Source: Cryptomeria japonica | Taxonomy: Eukaryota; Streptophyta; Pinopsida; Cupressales; Cupressaceae | Assembly: GCF_030272615.1 (NCBI RefSeq) | Contig: NC_081410.1 | Coordinates: 138,858,849-138,920,848 of the forward strand | Length of the DNA stretch: 62,000 nt | Direction: 5' to 3' | Part shown: in pieces, positions 1 through 11,178 of the stretch | Layout of the letters: each line of letters opens with the position of its first letter | Numbering within the stretch: the first letter of the stretch is position 1 | The notes under the pieces: generated by a model | The model's database searches: none | What the model was told of the DNA's origin: nothing | Seen by the model: only the letters and a program-made list of their open reading frames with translations | Translations under genes and position numbers: made by a program

Positions 1-1971
1 TTTGAGCTTAATGGTCTCCTTCTTAAGTTGATATTCTGATGACACTTCTTCTTTCGCAAGATGTGAAGAATGGTCATAAAATTTGACTCTTTGTTGTTTG
101 TACTTTGTTTTTGATGTGTTTGGTTGTTTTTGAGAAATGTTGGATGAGTACTTTGTTTTTGAAAGTGATTTGCTGATTTTTCTTTGACAAGAAAACAAAG
201 CAAGCACACAAACACAAGAATGTTGCCCCCAAAGGCACAAATGAGTATGGGTCTAGATCAACCCAATCTTTGGACTTGTATATGACCCTTCTTTTAGATG
301 TATTTTAAGATGTATTTCCAAAGCCTGAAGTCGGCTCAATTTGCACTAGGTCTGTAAAACGAACACACTTCAAACACTTTTTATCCCTATGGTCAAGTGG
401 CCAGTTGTGATAAATTTAGCCCACATCTTGATATTTCTTCGACTTTGGTACTACATACCTTATGAATCCCGCCGTGGCAGGTAAGGATGTGATATACTAA
501 GTCTTGCACGAGCATAACAAATAGATGATCCCTATGATGGGGGAGTCACCACTTTTATCAAGCCACAAGTGACCTTTCAAAAAGCTATGTTTCTACTCAA
601 GAAAATATGTATGGTGAGTATCTTGGGAGCAAAACCATCTATGCTCTTGCACTAAATTATACCTCAAATATCCTCAATCAATAGAACAGGTGGGCTACTA
701 CTTAAAGGTGTTTAGTCATGTTCGATATTTTTGGACATAAGTTCATTCTGCAGTGACTCACTTAAGAGCCTTGTAACTGGTGGTGGGGCCCATTTGTCCT
801 TTCGGCCAGTTACACTGTAGGAACAGCTATACCCAAGGCTACAGCTTTCGCTCACACCTGATTTCTATAGCGGCTCGAAGGATTTACCGCTCGAGGTCGT
901 TCCCAAGAGTATCGATCCCTTGGCAGGCCTCTCTTAAAAAGATAAAATTTTGAGTGTTACTAACACTTTTCTCTTGCACCTAGGACCACGAGAGCCAAGG
1001 GAGAGGATAGTGTGTGTTAGAAGTAGGTCCACTCGACCAACTCTTTGCACAAGTGTGCCAAGCACGAAAAACACTTGTTCTTTTTAATCTATCATTGCAA
1101 TGTGATCTAACTATTTGGAGATGTTGCTCCAACAATCATGGTGTTCTTTTTAATTTTCAAAGGCAATTGTTTGAGTAAACTAGAATTTGAAAATCCTGGT
1201 CAACTTAATGAAAAACACGTTTGCATGAAGTAAAATTGCTTTGAAAATGAGACAAGTTGATTGTGAATTTTATTTGCACCAAAAATGGAAGTGTGGATTG
1301 TGAGTTTTATCTTGATGCAAGAAATAAAATTTGCCTTGTTGATTTTAAGCACCAAAACGAAGTTTGTTTCCTAACTTGCAAAAAAAAAAAAAAAAAGTTG
1401 TTTTTGTATAAGTTTGTGGTTCTTTTTACCTTGGAACAATGAAATTCTTTTTAAGAGCCCCAAACAAATGTGTGATTCTTTTTTTAAAAGCCCAAATTTG
1501 AAATGTGAAGTTAATTTTAAACCAAAATAAAAAGTGAATTCATTTTTAAAACCAACTTCAAAAAACAAGTTAGTAAAAAATATAAATCTACTTTTTAATC
1601 TAATTTAAATCTGCACAAAAGAGAAAAATAGTTAGTAAAATCCGCTTATTTGGTGGGCTTCTACAAGCCTAATTTTTTTTTTTTTTTTTGGTTACAAGGT
1701 GATTTGTACAACGTTTTGTTACAATAGCGCTAGTTTGCGTTTGAACAGAGGCACTATTTAACACAAACGTATTAAAAGAAAGGGAAAGACAGAGAAGGGA
1801 AAAGCACTGAAACAGGGGGAATAGCGCCAAAATAATGTCAAACGCACCAAAACAGTGTCAAAATCGCAACCTGTGTGACATTTTCAACATTCAAACATGT
1901 TATTGGTTAAAAAAAAAAAAAAATAAAATAAAAAATAAAATAAAAAAATTGATCTGTTTGGTGTTTGGATT
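1..1971 (-). mobile_element. Internal leader of a minus-strand Ty3-type LTR element (no ORF)
   Basis: This stretch lies downstream, on the minus strand, of a primer site and LTR, so it should be the untranslated leader of an LTR element that runs off the window start. No reading frame longer than about 70 codons looks protein-like. It holds homopolymer runs (A near 1380, T near 1672, A near 1911) and a G-rich tract on the minus strand near 223-235. The assignment rests on position next to the primer site, not on coding similarity. Confidence 0.4.
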
Positions 1972-1987
1972 CACGTCGGGTTCACCA
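1972..1987 (-). other. Retrotransposon primer binding site (TGGTGAAC type)
   Basis: Read on the minus strand the site is TGGTGAACCCGACGTG. It begins with TGG, as expected for pairing with a tRNA 3' CCA end, and lies two bases after an LTR-like end in CA (1990). The same core occurs on the plus strand at 7256-7271, again a few bases after a CA end. I could not name the tRNA. Confidence 0.5.
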
Positions 1988-2400
1988 AATGATGTCATGG
2001 AAATGGGGACAAGGCAACAACAAAGTTCAATGTTAATAAGTTAGTTTCAACCATAAAAACAAAACAAAGAACTAAAAACCATTCCAAACATATCAAGAGA
2101 GATTTCAAAAAGCATGAAAGAAGTTTAACAAAATAAAAGAAAGGAGAAGAGCCTCCCTAAGATGCTTCCATGATGCCTTTTGATGCTTCTCCCTTGTTTC
2201 TCTCCTCTCCAAGTCCCAAATGAGTGTAGCTCTCAGCTTTTAGCACTAGCCATGGATGCCATATGGAGATTCAAGATGGTTGAATATGATAAGCAAATAC
2301 TATGCAAGAGTAGATAGTGATGCTATGAAAAAGCTCTATGCTAATGCCAGTATAACAACAATACTCTAAAATGCTTCTCTTTTGCTTGAGGAGAAGGGTT

Positions 2401-2410
2401 CTATTTATAG
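2401..2410 (-). promoter_or_regulatory. LTR TATA box
   Basis: The minus-strand sequence CTATAAATAG lies about 415 bp before the LTR end and is the only strong TATA box in this LTR. It is the probable U3/R promoter of the element. Confidence 0.45.
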
Positions 2411-2724
2411 AAGAAATGGGGAAATGAAGGGTTAAGATTGAGCAATCTTAACAAGGGTTAGGATTGAAAGTTGGGGATCCATGTGCACAATTGGCACCAA
2501 TAAAATGGTGACAAGTGTCAACATAGGATTGGGTTGAGAGAAGAGGTTGGAGGCATTAAAGGCTTGAGAAGACCTCATGGTTATCTAGAAGGTAAGGGTC
2601 AAGTCTAAATTAAGATTACCCATTGGATTAAGAGTTAATCCAAGGATAAACCTTTGTGCAAATGTTTAAGAGATAATCATGGTCAAAGCATTAATGGCCT
2701 GATGAGACCTTTGGGTTGGGTAGA

Positions 2725-3370
2725 GGTTGAGTCAAAACAAATGTTTTAACCATGTGGGAGGGTTTGAGGTAACCATTAATGGTTATTGGAGACTTTGGGG
2801 ATTAAGTGGTTGAAGGTTGAAAGCCTTCAATGGTTATCAAAGACTTTGAGCCATTTAGTGGTTGAAGGTTGGAAGCTTTCAAAGGTTATCCAAGACTTTG
2901 AGGGTTAATTTGTTGAACACACAAAGCATTAATTGCTTTTCAAAGACTTTGGAGTCTTTGAGAAGTGACTCCAATTTGCTTAGGAATGTGACAATATTTA
3001 GGGGATGGATTAGGCTAATTAGGAAGGGTTTAGAAGAATCCAGAAGGGGTTTAGGCATACAAGTGGATTTTGTAGGAAAATGCAAGTGGGAGAAATTTTG
3101 GTATTTTCAATTAAAATAAAATCATTTATTTCAATTAAATGGTGTAAGTTGAATTTGGATAAATATTTAAATAAATATTAATTTATTTAAATGAGAAAAA
3201 TGAAGATAAAGCATTAAAATGCTTGAAGACTTTGAGGGAAACCATTAAAGGCTTGAAGACTTTAAGGAAAACCATTAAAGTCTTAAGAAGACTATAGAAG
3301 GAAGCCATCAAGTTTGAAGACTTTAAAGCCATCAAGTTTGAATACTTTAAGGGAAACCATTAAAGGTTTC
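2725..3370. repeat. Imperfect short repeats within LTR
   Basis: Two related motifs recur with drift: GGTTGAAGGTTGAAAGC followed by TCAAAGACTTTGAG (about 2720-2960), and ACCATTAAAGGCTTGAAGACTTTAAGG (split here only by its drift; about 3190-3370). They precede the cleaner 79-bp array and probably belong to the same LTR U3 region. Confidence 0.5.
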
Positions 3371-3735
3371 AAGTGGGTGAGGATAAATAGGATTTTAAAT
3401 AAATAATTTATTTAAAATAGTTGTGCAACTTGCTTTTGTAGGAAAATACAAGTGGGTGGAGGATAAAGGTGATTTAAATAAATTATTTATTTAAAATAAT
3501 TGTGCAACTTGCTTTTGTAGGAAAATACAAGTGGGTGGAGGATAAAGGTGATTTAAATAAATTATTTATTTAAAATAATTGTGCAACTTGCATTTGTAGG
3601 AAAATACAAGTGGGTGGAGGATAAAGGTGATTTAAATAAATTATTTATTTAAAATAATTGTGCAATTTGCATTTGTAGGAAAATGCAAGTGGGTGGAGGA
3701 TAAAGGTGATTTAAATAAATGATTTATTTATTTAA
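3371..3735. repeat. 79-bp tandem repeat, about 4.6 copies
   Basis: The phrase GTAGGAAAATACAAGTGGGT recurs with starts of its GGAAAA core at about 3441, 3520, 3599 and 3678, an exact 79-bp period. Each unit also carries an AT palindrome (ATTTAAATAAATTATTTA) and TGTGCAACTTGC. The first unit is the most diverged. It lies in the U3 part of the minus-strand LTR, where tandem repeats often hold enhancer-like sites; that role is inference. Confidence 0.85.
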
Positions 3736-4016
3736 ATGTGAGAGGTGGGATTTTGGGGGATTTAAATAAATATTAATTTATTTAAATGTTAGAGAAGATT
3801 TAATTAAATAAATATGATTTATTTATTTAATTAATGGTCTGAATTTGGTTAAGTGAATTAAATCAAATAAATTGAATAATTTATTTAATTAATAGGAGAA
3901 TAGGGTTAAGATGAATTAATTAAATATTAATTTAATTAATTATTAATTGATGGTTAAATAATCAAATAAATACTAAGTATTCATTTAATTAAGTGGACAG
4001 ATTTATGTGACTACAG

Positions 4017-4602
4017 AATGTAATGTGCAAATATTGTAATATCATTTAGGCAGAAGATTAGGTCGATCATTGAGGATCGAATTGGGATTAAGGAAGAGGT
4101 CAAAGGCCTTTGGTATTGAGCTTAACCGGGACTATAATCAGGCATGGTAGATGCTATCTCTGGCAGTTCATTATTCTAGATTGTTGTCCAAATATTTTGA
4201 GGTAGTTTTAACCTCTATAGTTAGTGAGACTCTTTTGTAATGAGCATTACACTCTAGGCAGTGTACCTTCTTGCATGTGTAGGCCCCTCATTATATCACA
4301 TACTTTCTGCAGAAGTATCATCTGACTATGGCTAGTCTTCCCACCGTGGATTTGCCCTTTCTGGGTTTTGCACGTACAAATCTTGGTGTTATGTGGTATG
4401 GTTTCTTTGCATTGATTATCTATTTAATTATTGAGTTGCATTGTTTACTGTATCTGTGTCTACCGGCATCTGTTTCTACTTTATCGGTATTTAATTATTT
4501 ATGTGCTTCGGTTTAAGGTTGTATTGTAGATTAAATGTTATAATCTATTGACAAATTATTCACACCCCCCCCCCTCTCAGTTGTTCACCAGTTATCCTAA
4601 CA
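4017..4602 (+). repeat. 3' part of a plus-strand Copia-type LTR
   Basis: The segment ends with a C-rich tract, then TCTCAG, then CCTAACA at 4602, the same end seen in the Copia LTRs further right (21056, 26596). Upstream at 4343-4374 is the hairpin-like block CCGTGG...TGGG...GCACGT shared by those LTRs. The 5' border and target duplication were not found, so it is probably truncated by or joined to the neighbouring minus-strand LTR. A 62-codon frame at 4328-4516 inside it is not credible as a gene. Confidence 0.55.
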
Positions 4603-5420
4603 AATACTTTCACTTATGAATATTTTATTTGAACTATAATAGGATTTACTCTGCAATTGACTTTTAAATAGAGAAAAATCATTCATGTAAATCAACTAGG
4701 TTTAAATCTCATGGGGAAAGGATATATTCAGGTACCAATATTCTTGAAGTATAAAGGACTCTAATAATAGACAATCAAAATCAAGATTGTTAATACATTC
4801 ATAAGTATCTTGTAGTCTACTTTAGTAGGCTCTTTGGACAACAAAAAAATTAGTTTGTATTTTCTTGGTGAAAATGTGGGTATTACACTAAGAGACTCTA
4901 AAGGGATTGTCATGTGTTTCTAACAAAACTTCTAAATGCTTTGCAATGTGTATAATATATAAATTTACACATGAATATGTAATAAAAATAATGTCAAACA
5001 TGGATGGTACCAAATGTCAAACTTGTATAAAGTTAATTCTTATAGCCCCTAAAGCCACATGCCTATGGAATCATAACATGTGGATGATATTGTTCCACGT
5101 TTCATATATCTATATGGTCCATGCAAAGTTATGAAGGTAAATCATGTGCTTAACATGTAGAGTAGCACATAATGTAGAGAGTTATAAAGCCTATATGACT
5201 TATGATGCTTGATGAGGAGTTAGAAAATTCATTGAATCTTGCATAAAAATAACTTTTTAAGATGATGTGGTTGTGAGGTGCGCATGACCATGAGATTGCA
5301 TGTCACAAATATGTGTACACAATTGTGGTACACTAAACTATACAACATTGTCAATTTTTATTTTTACATGTAGTTATGCACAAAGGAGTTACATCTATCC
5401 AAGAGAATCTCTTAGTGTTA
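4603..5420. other. No recognisable feature
   Basis: AT-rich sequence with only short chance frames. I see no protein motif, tandem repeat or element end. Confidence 0.5.
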
Positions 5421-7252
5421 TGTAAGAGTGCAAGGCAATAGAGCATAGGTTGTAGTGTAGTAGTATTGAATCTATGCATAAGAATACACTCAAATGATTA
5501 AAAATATAAGGCATCAACAATTAGTGGATTGGAACACTTATCCTCAAGCTTAACTTTAAATATAAAGGGATTTTGTGTATACTTATAATGAGTAGTGTAA
5601 AATTGTGAAGAAATTTTAGAGCATATATGGGTTGTACAACTATGATCCTAGAAGAAAACTATGTAATATTGATTATAAGAAAGCAACACAACACCCAAAT
5701 CACTAATAAAAAACAACCCTACAAATCAAATTTAACTTTTCTAAGGATGAATTTACTTTCTATCATGATAAGTTCAACAAAAAAAAATGGTATGAGTAGA
5801 TCACTGACAACTATAAACATTCATATTTGAGTTACAATTATACAATTTTATATAAATAAGGAAAGAGTTTGTCTTGTCATACCAAACTCAAGGGGCCTAT
5901 TTTTGGCACGAAGAGAATTCCTTAATCAACAAACCAAAGAAGAATACTCTATGAATTTTGTGTGTCTACTACATGTTAGTGACTAAGGCTAAAACACTAG
6001 GCATATCTTAGTCAGGACCATTGGTTATAGTGATATCAATTTTATCAAAGTAGAGATTACAATTTGTAGCATCATAAATTGCATCCCTATGTAATTTCTT
6101 GCTCAGCTAGGCCTCGTTTTAGCATTCCTGGCCTTTTGTGCCTGACATGCTTGATCTAGCCCCAGTTTAGCATCTATTTTTGGCATCTCCTTCTCATTTC
6201 AACCTTAGGTCCCAATTTGAGGCCATATTGGAAGGAGAAAGGCAACTAGGGCGCCCCACTCCTTGATGTTTGGCCCCAAATTTAACCCATGGCACACTCA
6301 ACTAGGTTGAGCTAGATATATTTTCTCGTATCGATCTACTCTAATTTTTGCATCCTAAATTTTTTGGGAGATGTATATAAGAAAGTTATCCTCCCTCATT
6401 TTGAGAGAGTGCTAAGAAGCTTGACAATATAGATGTGAAAGGAGACAACAAAAGGCAATTCAATTTCAAGAGCAAGTGATCAAGCACCAAGGCATTGAAG
6501 ACTAGGAGTAATTAGCATATCTATGTATTTGTGATGGCCTTCATGATCTTCCCTTCCTAAGTTCAACTACATTGAAGACAACATCATATCTTCATGAGCA
6601 TTTCAACATCAAAGAGGGTTTGTGAAGGTATAAACATTTTGTTTCAATTAGACTAGCCACTCCTACCTAACAACACACTTTCAATTCAAGTACAATTTAA
6701 TTCAAATTCAAGGTTGATTCCAAATTGGGATTTGACCTAGGCAAACTCCTTTCTACCCTATATGTTATATGTATTATGTTGTGCAAGAACAAGTGGTGAA
6801 CCTATGAAAATGGGTACAAACTAATCAGGTGGAGATCTACAATTTGTAATTTTTAGAGCAAAAAGTGTCAAAAGCAAGTTGAGTACAGTGCCCCGGACCT
6901 AGGAGCGGGTCGATCTGGGTGCCCCACTACCTCCATTTCTGCCTCAAATTCAGACTACAAGTCAATTATAGTCTATTTTGTTGCCTCCTCTTCTGAAGTT
7001 GTTCCACAATTTTATTGTCTTTCTGTGCATGTTGAAATATATCAATTTTAGCCCATTTGATCCTAGTTCATTTGATTCTCATTTACAATTACATAGTCAT
7101 CTTCAAGTACCCCACAACGAAGGATCATTGCATCCACTTTGAGCTTAAGCCTTCTTGAGCCTAGTAGATCATCTTCCTTCCAATGTAAGATAGGGCATTA
7201 AAATAGATTACTTGTTTGCAAGCATTGTAAACCCTATTTTCCCCACCTTACA
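5421..7252 (+). repeat. Possible plus-strand Ty3-type LTR
   Basis: The right end is fairly convincing: CTTACA ends at 7252, three bases before a TGGTGAAC-type primer site. A TATATAA box at 6374-6380 would be its promoter. The left end is a guess, placed at a TGTAAG at 5421 because it inverts the right end; such a six-base match is expected by chance at about this density. The interior has no coding signal. A short inverted repeat (TGTAAGATAGGG near 7184 against CCCTATTT...CTTACA) lies at the right end. Confidence 0.3.
6374..6380 (+). promoter_or_regulatory. Putative LTR TATA box
   Basis: TATATAAG follows a mixed-GC stretch and precedes a purine-rich leader-like stretch, as in plant LTR promoters. 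The support is position relative to the primer site at 7256. Confidence 0.3.
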
Positions 7253-7255
7253 TTT

Positions 7256-7271
7256 TGGTGAACTCGACATG
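7256..7271 (+). other. Retrotransposon primer binding site (TGGTGAAC type)
   Basis: TGGTGAACTCGACATG follows an LTR-like CA end by three bases and differs from the site at 1972-1987 at two positions. A diverged repeat of this site with its downstream flank occurs near 7374, suggesting a local duplication of about 115 bp. Confidence 0.45.
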
Positions 7272-7857
7272 CTTCATTCTTATTTCTAATTTTCATGCAT
7301 ATTTACAATCATTTCTGAGATATACCATTATATTATATATATTTTGAGGTCTAGTTCACCAACCATTATATTTTGGTGAACCTAACATATCCTATGCTTA
7401 CTTCTGATTTTCAAATCTTATTTGTGTACATTTCATTAATTCATATTTAAAATCATATATATTATGCATTTAGAGATTCAAATTTCCTTCATTTTATGCA
7501 ATGTTTAAATAGTCAATTTGTTAAACATTTGTATTATTTAGATATTTCTTTCATGGGCTATGTGCATGAGTTTTATGACTTTGAGCCCTACATCTAATAT
7601 CACCGTGAAAAGAAGTTATATACTTATGGATTCCCTAAGAGGCATAGAGCCCAAGTCAACTAATATTTTCTATGGGAACTTAGGTGAAACTTATATGCCT
7701 ACACATGAAATTCCTAACATTGCTAACAAGGTTACATCATTTTATTTCTCCTTTTTTTTTCTCTTCTCCATGGTTGGGCCTTAATGTAGTAGCACAAGGT
7801 TACATCTAAGTATGCCTAAAATACCCTAACATCCATATATCAATGGTTCTTCTAGTT

Positions 7858-9060
7858 AACAAGAGACATTTTATATTTGTCATACTCTTTAACTGTTTCT
7901 CCTTTCTTTTGCATCAAGTCTCTCATTTTACTAGCACTTTTGGTTGGGACTTCTAGAATATTGAAATTAATTGAAAATTCTTTTACTTCATCCCAATTCT
8001 TCTCATTCTTAGGATAACTTTTCCTATATCACTCCTCCAAGGCATATTTTCTCAACATTTCTACAAATTCAAATAGTTTGGTTTGATCTATATCGATTCC
8101 CTTCCTCTACTAAAGTGATTCTAATATGAGTACATGCTCTACAACCTTGATAGTATCTTTGTCAGATAATAGGAATTTAATTTGAGTATCTATGGTTTCT
8201 TTAACTTCTTTATTTACTCTACGACAAGGTTCTATTATCTACTTCTTCATTTTAGGACTTCTTAGTGGTGTAGGCTTGTTTTATCTACATTTATCACTCA
8301 CCAACTTGATTTCAAAGAACTCTTTTCCCAATGTGCTAGGATTTGGCTTTACAAATCTTTCTTTCCTTCTAATTTTTTATGGCATGGGGGATGGGTCCTA
8401 TTTTGAGGTGTGCACCTCTTCAAAGAAAATTTTCATTTTTCAATGATATTCTTTCATTCATTAGTGACATTTTGTTAGTTATTGTTGACAAGTCTCTTCC
8501 TAAATTGAACATGATTTTAGTTTCTTTATCTAATTCTTTTCTTAATTTCTTGCAACCATGTTAACTAGTTGTTCCAAATAATCTTTAATTAATCGATAGA
8601 AATTTATTTGGAGTCTTAAGGAATCTTATAAAAAAAATCTAATTTTATTGTAATATTTGATAAATTTGGTCTTGTTGATAGAGCTTTAGTTAAGTGCATT
8701 AGTGTTGGAGCCTAACTACTTCCAAAACTCTCTAACAATGTTTTTCTTGATACCCTATAGTTCTCTTTACTCTCTTTTATATTTGTCAATATCTCCCCTA
8801 GTTTATTTAAAATGGGAAGTCGTTTGATTAGGAGTTTCCTATACTTCTACCTCTTTATTCTTAGTTTCTTTTCCTTTTATCCTTTCAACAACACCCACAT
8901 TGACAAGCTCAATAGCACCCACCTTGGCATGCTCATTATTCCTTTACATTTTTCATTCTTTTTTTATATCTTTATTTTCTTTGTGCATTTTGTTTTTATC
9001 TTTTTCCTTCCTTTCTTAGACCTATCATGTTCAATTTTATTATCAACTTAATTTGTCTCT
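7858..9060 (-). pseudogene. Decayed coding region with coiled coil, probably retroelement-derived
   Basis: No intact frame remains, but minus-strand translation gives long protein-like stretches broken by stops and shifts. At about 8450-8560 there is a Lys/Glu-rich, coiled-coil-like part (KMSLMNERISLKNENF). At about 8110-8340 is a basic stretch with KEFFEIKLVSDKC. At about 7870-8080 is a helical part with LFEFVEMLRKYALEE, KNEKNWDEVKEF and KMRDLMQKKGETVKEYD. Several stops lie where CAA or CAG is expected. The style (charged, helical, ending in a gag-like KGETVKEYD segment) resembles retroelement gag proteins, but I do not recognise the family. Confidence 0.45.
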
Positions 9061-11178
9061 TAATCTCTCTAAGTTTCTTGTTGTCTCCCATAGCCATGTA
9101 AGTTACTACTTTTGTATTAAATTACTCTATTTTATCCCATTATAGTTATTTTGTGTCTATTTGTTTACTAGTCACATATTTTTAAGGGTTCCTTCTAGAC
9201 AGCTCTTTCTATTCATAATCCCTTAGATATCTAATCTTCCTCACAAGGATAACACCAAGGGGTTTCTACCATAGGTTATAAGAAAATTTTCATATCTTCT
9301 TCTAGTAGCCTTTTCTTAAATCCATAAAATATTAATTATAATTTAAAGTCTCCTCTTTATTGTCTAATTAAGGTCCACACAATGGAACCAATATTAGCAA
9401 TAAAAGTGGGGGTCACAAATCGGATTTTTGAGTTCCAATAATTCTCTTTGTGTTGTGTATATACCTCTAAAATAGATCAATAGAAGAAGGATTAAATTTT
9501 GGTTTATGATGTGACATCTATACTTAAGACACTAATATGAATCATAGAGAATATTCATCATGCAACATATTAAACATCACACATGATATTGATAAACTTT
9601 TGTATATTGATATATTTAGTTTTCCACTACATTCTCAACATTCCATTCTTCTATCTTATCTATATCTCTCTTTTGTATTCAATATCCTATATTATACATA
9701 TATCTTTATGTTGAGACACATCCTTATTAAATATATCATTTATTTGAGAGGCCTAGCCAACCTTGAGTTCCACATCCTCTTTGTAGAGGTTTGTGGTGGG
9801 ATCTACTATCGTTTATGACCCTTCTCTATTGCTTATCTTTCCAACAAGAACCTTGAGAAATAAATTGATCTAGAAAAGAGCTCCATGATTGAGTTGCTAT
9901 ATAAAAAATATTAGTACATATGGATAACTATAATGATGAAGATGATGAATCCTTTAAAAAGGAAAAAGAAAATCCTTGATCAAACCTAAGATCAAACCCT
10001 AGATTAAGTTTGGATGGAGCCTCTTAATTATTAATAAAGAGTTAGAAAGACAATGACTATATAATTGAAACAAATTAACTTAAGCCTCATATGTTTTTGG
10101 ATAAAGTGTGTAATTATATCAACATTAAAAACCCACATATTGGTGGAATTACAAATAAACTAGCATAGAGGTTAAATAATACAATAAAAAGATAAAAAGG
10201 GAGTCTCTTCCAATAAATAAATGCTCTTTACATCAAGCTAATAATATATATTAAAAAAAAGGCAAAAAGTATGTTGGGTCTCAAAATCACTAGTTTGATT
10301 ATCCCTAAGAGTATGCCACTTTAATTGATTACGATCAACAACTGATTTTAGCCAACTAGTGGAATGATCAATTTGATCTTAATTCCCTTCACTTTTGGCC
10401 CTATCAAGCCAAGGAAGGTATACCTTATCACCATTTATTCCCTATTTATGCTATGGTTGGTGATACTTAGACAAATTATGTTACAATGTTTTTATCAGGG
10501 ATCACTCCCAAATGGCGCGAGAATGAGAATGATCTTGAGCTTATCTTTTACTCCTACTTTGTGAAACGGAAACTAAAATAAAATCTTACTTCCTATTTTA
10601 TGAAATTAAAATGAAATATCTTATTAAGATTTGATGGAATGCAATGCTGAATATGCAATATTGACTAGTGTCTTCCTCTTGATTGGGTACAAAGTCTTAT
10701 GGAACTCCTTTCCTTTTGTCTCCTTGATAGATAGTCCTACACAACCATCCACTATCGACCTTCCTATACTTATTTCTCTTATTATGACAATCACTATATA
10801 AGGAATTTAATCAAACTTATACAGTACTCACCCAAGAATGCATGCTTTCTTGTTCACTAAATAAAAATAACAAGATAACAATATATAGAAAGAATTCTCA
10901 ATGCTACCTTTAATCTTCTTAGTATCAAAATAGAAAGAAGATTCAAAAGATGAACCACAACAATCTGAATGCAACAAATAAGAAGAAAGATTACTGATTC
11001 ATGTATTACTTATAGCAGAATTGCACCATAAAAGTATAAAATGTCTTAAACTGAGAGTGATCTTTTTTAAATGTTATATCATCCTTTTTTTTACATGAAA
11101 ATTATCTTCATTTTATAAGGATAGATCAATGAAACAACATGTCTTTTGAGGAAAAGGTATGAAATAACTTATTCTAAA
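9061..11178. other. No recognisable feature
   Basis: AT-rich DNA. The longest plus frame (9537-9818, 93 codons) is rich in Tyr, Ile and Leu from AT composition and shows no domain. No repeats or element ends were seen. Confidence 0.5.

Larger units (their letters stand above)
1990..4016 (-). repeat. Putative Ty3-type LTR, minus strand
   Basis: The low-coordinate end (plus TGATGTCA) sits two bases from the primer site. The high-coordinate end is placed at the CA of 4015-4016, giving minus-strand termini TGTAGTCA and TGACATCA, an imperfect inverted pair. A TATAAATAG box lies inside at 2402-2410. The part upstream of that box holds AT palindromes and tandem repeats. No second LTR is in the window and no target duplication can be tested. 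The 4016 border is tentative, since unrelated plus-strand LTR sequence follows it. Confidence 0.45.

Noticed and set aside
221-235. G-rich tract on the minus strand as polypurine tract of the first LTR element
   Set aside because: The sequence after it does not match the start of the putative LTR at 4016, so no 3' LTR can be shown.
9537-9818. 93-codon plus-strand frame with apparent membrane segments
   Set aside because: Hydrophobicity follows from AT-rich codons; there is no conserved motif or supporting context.
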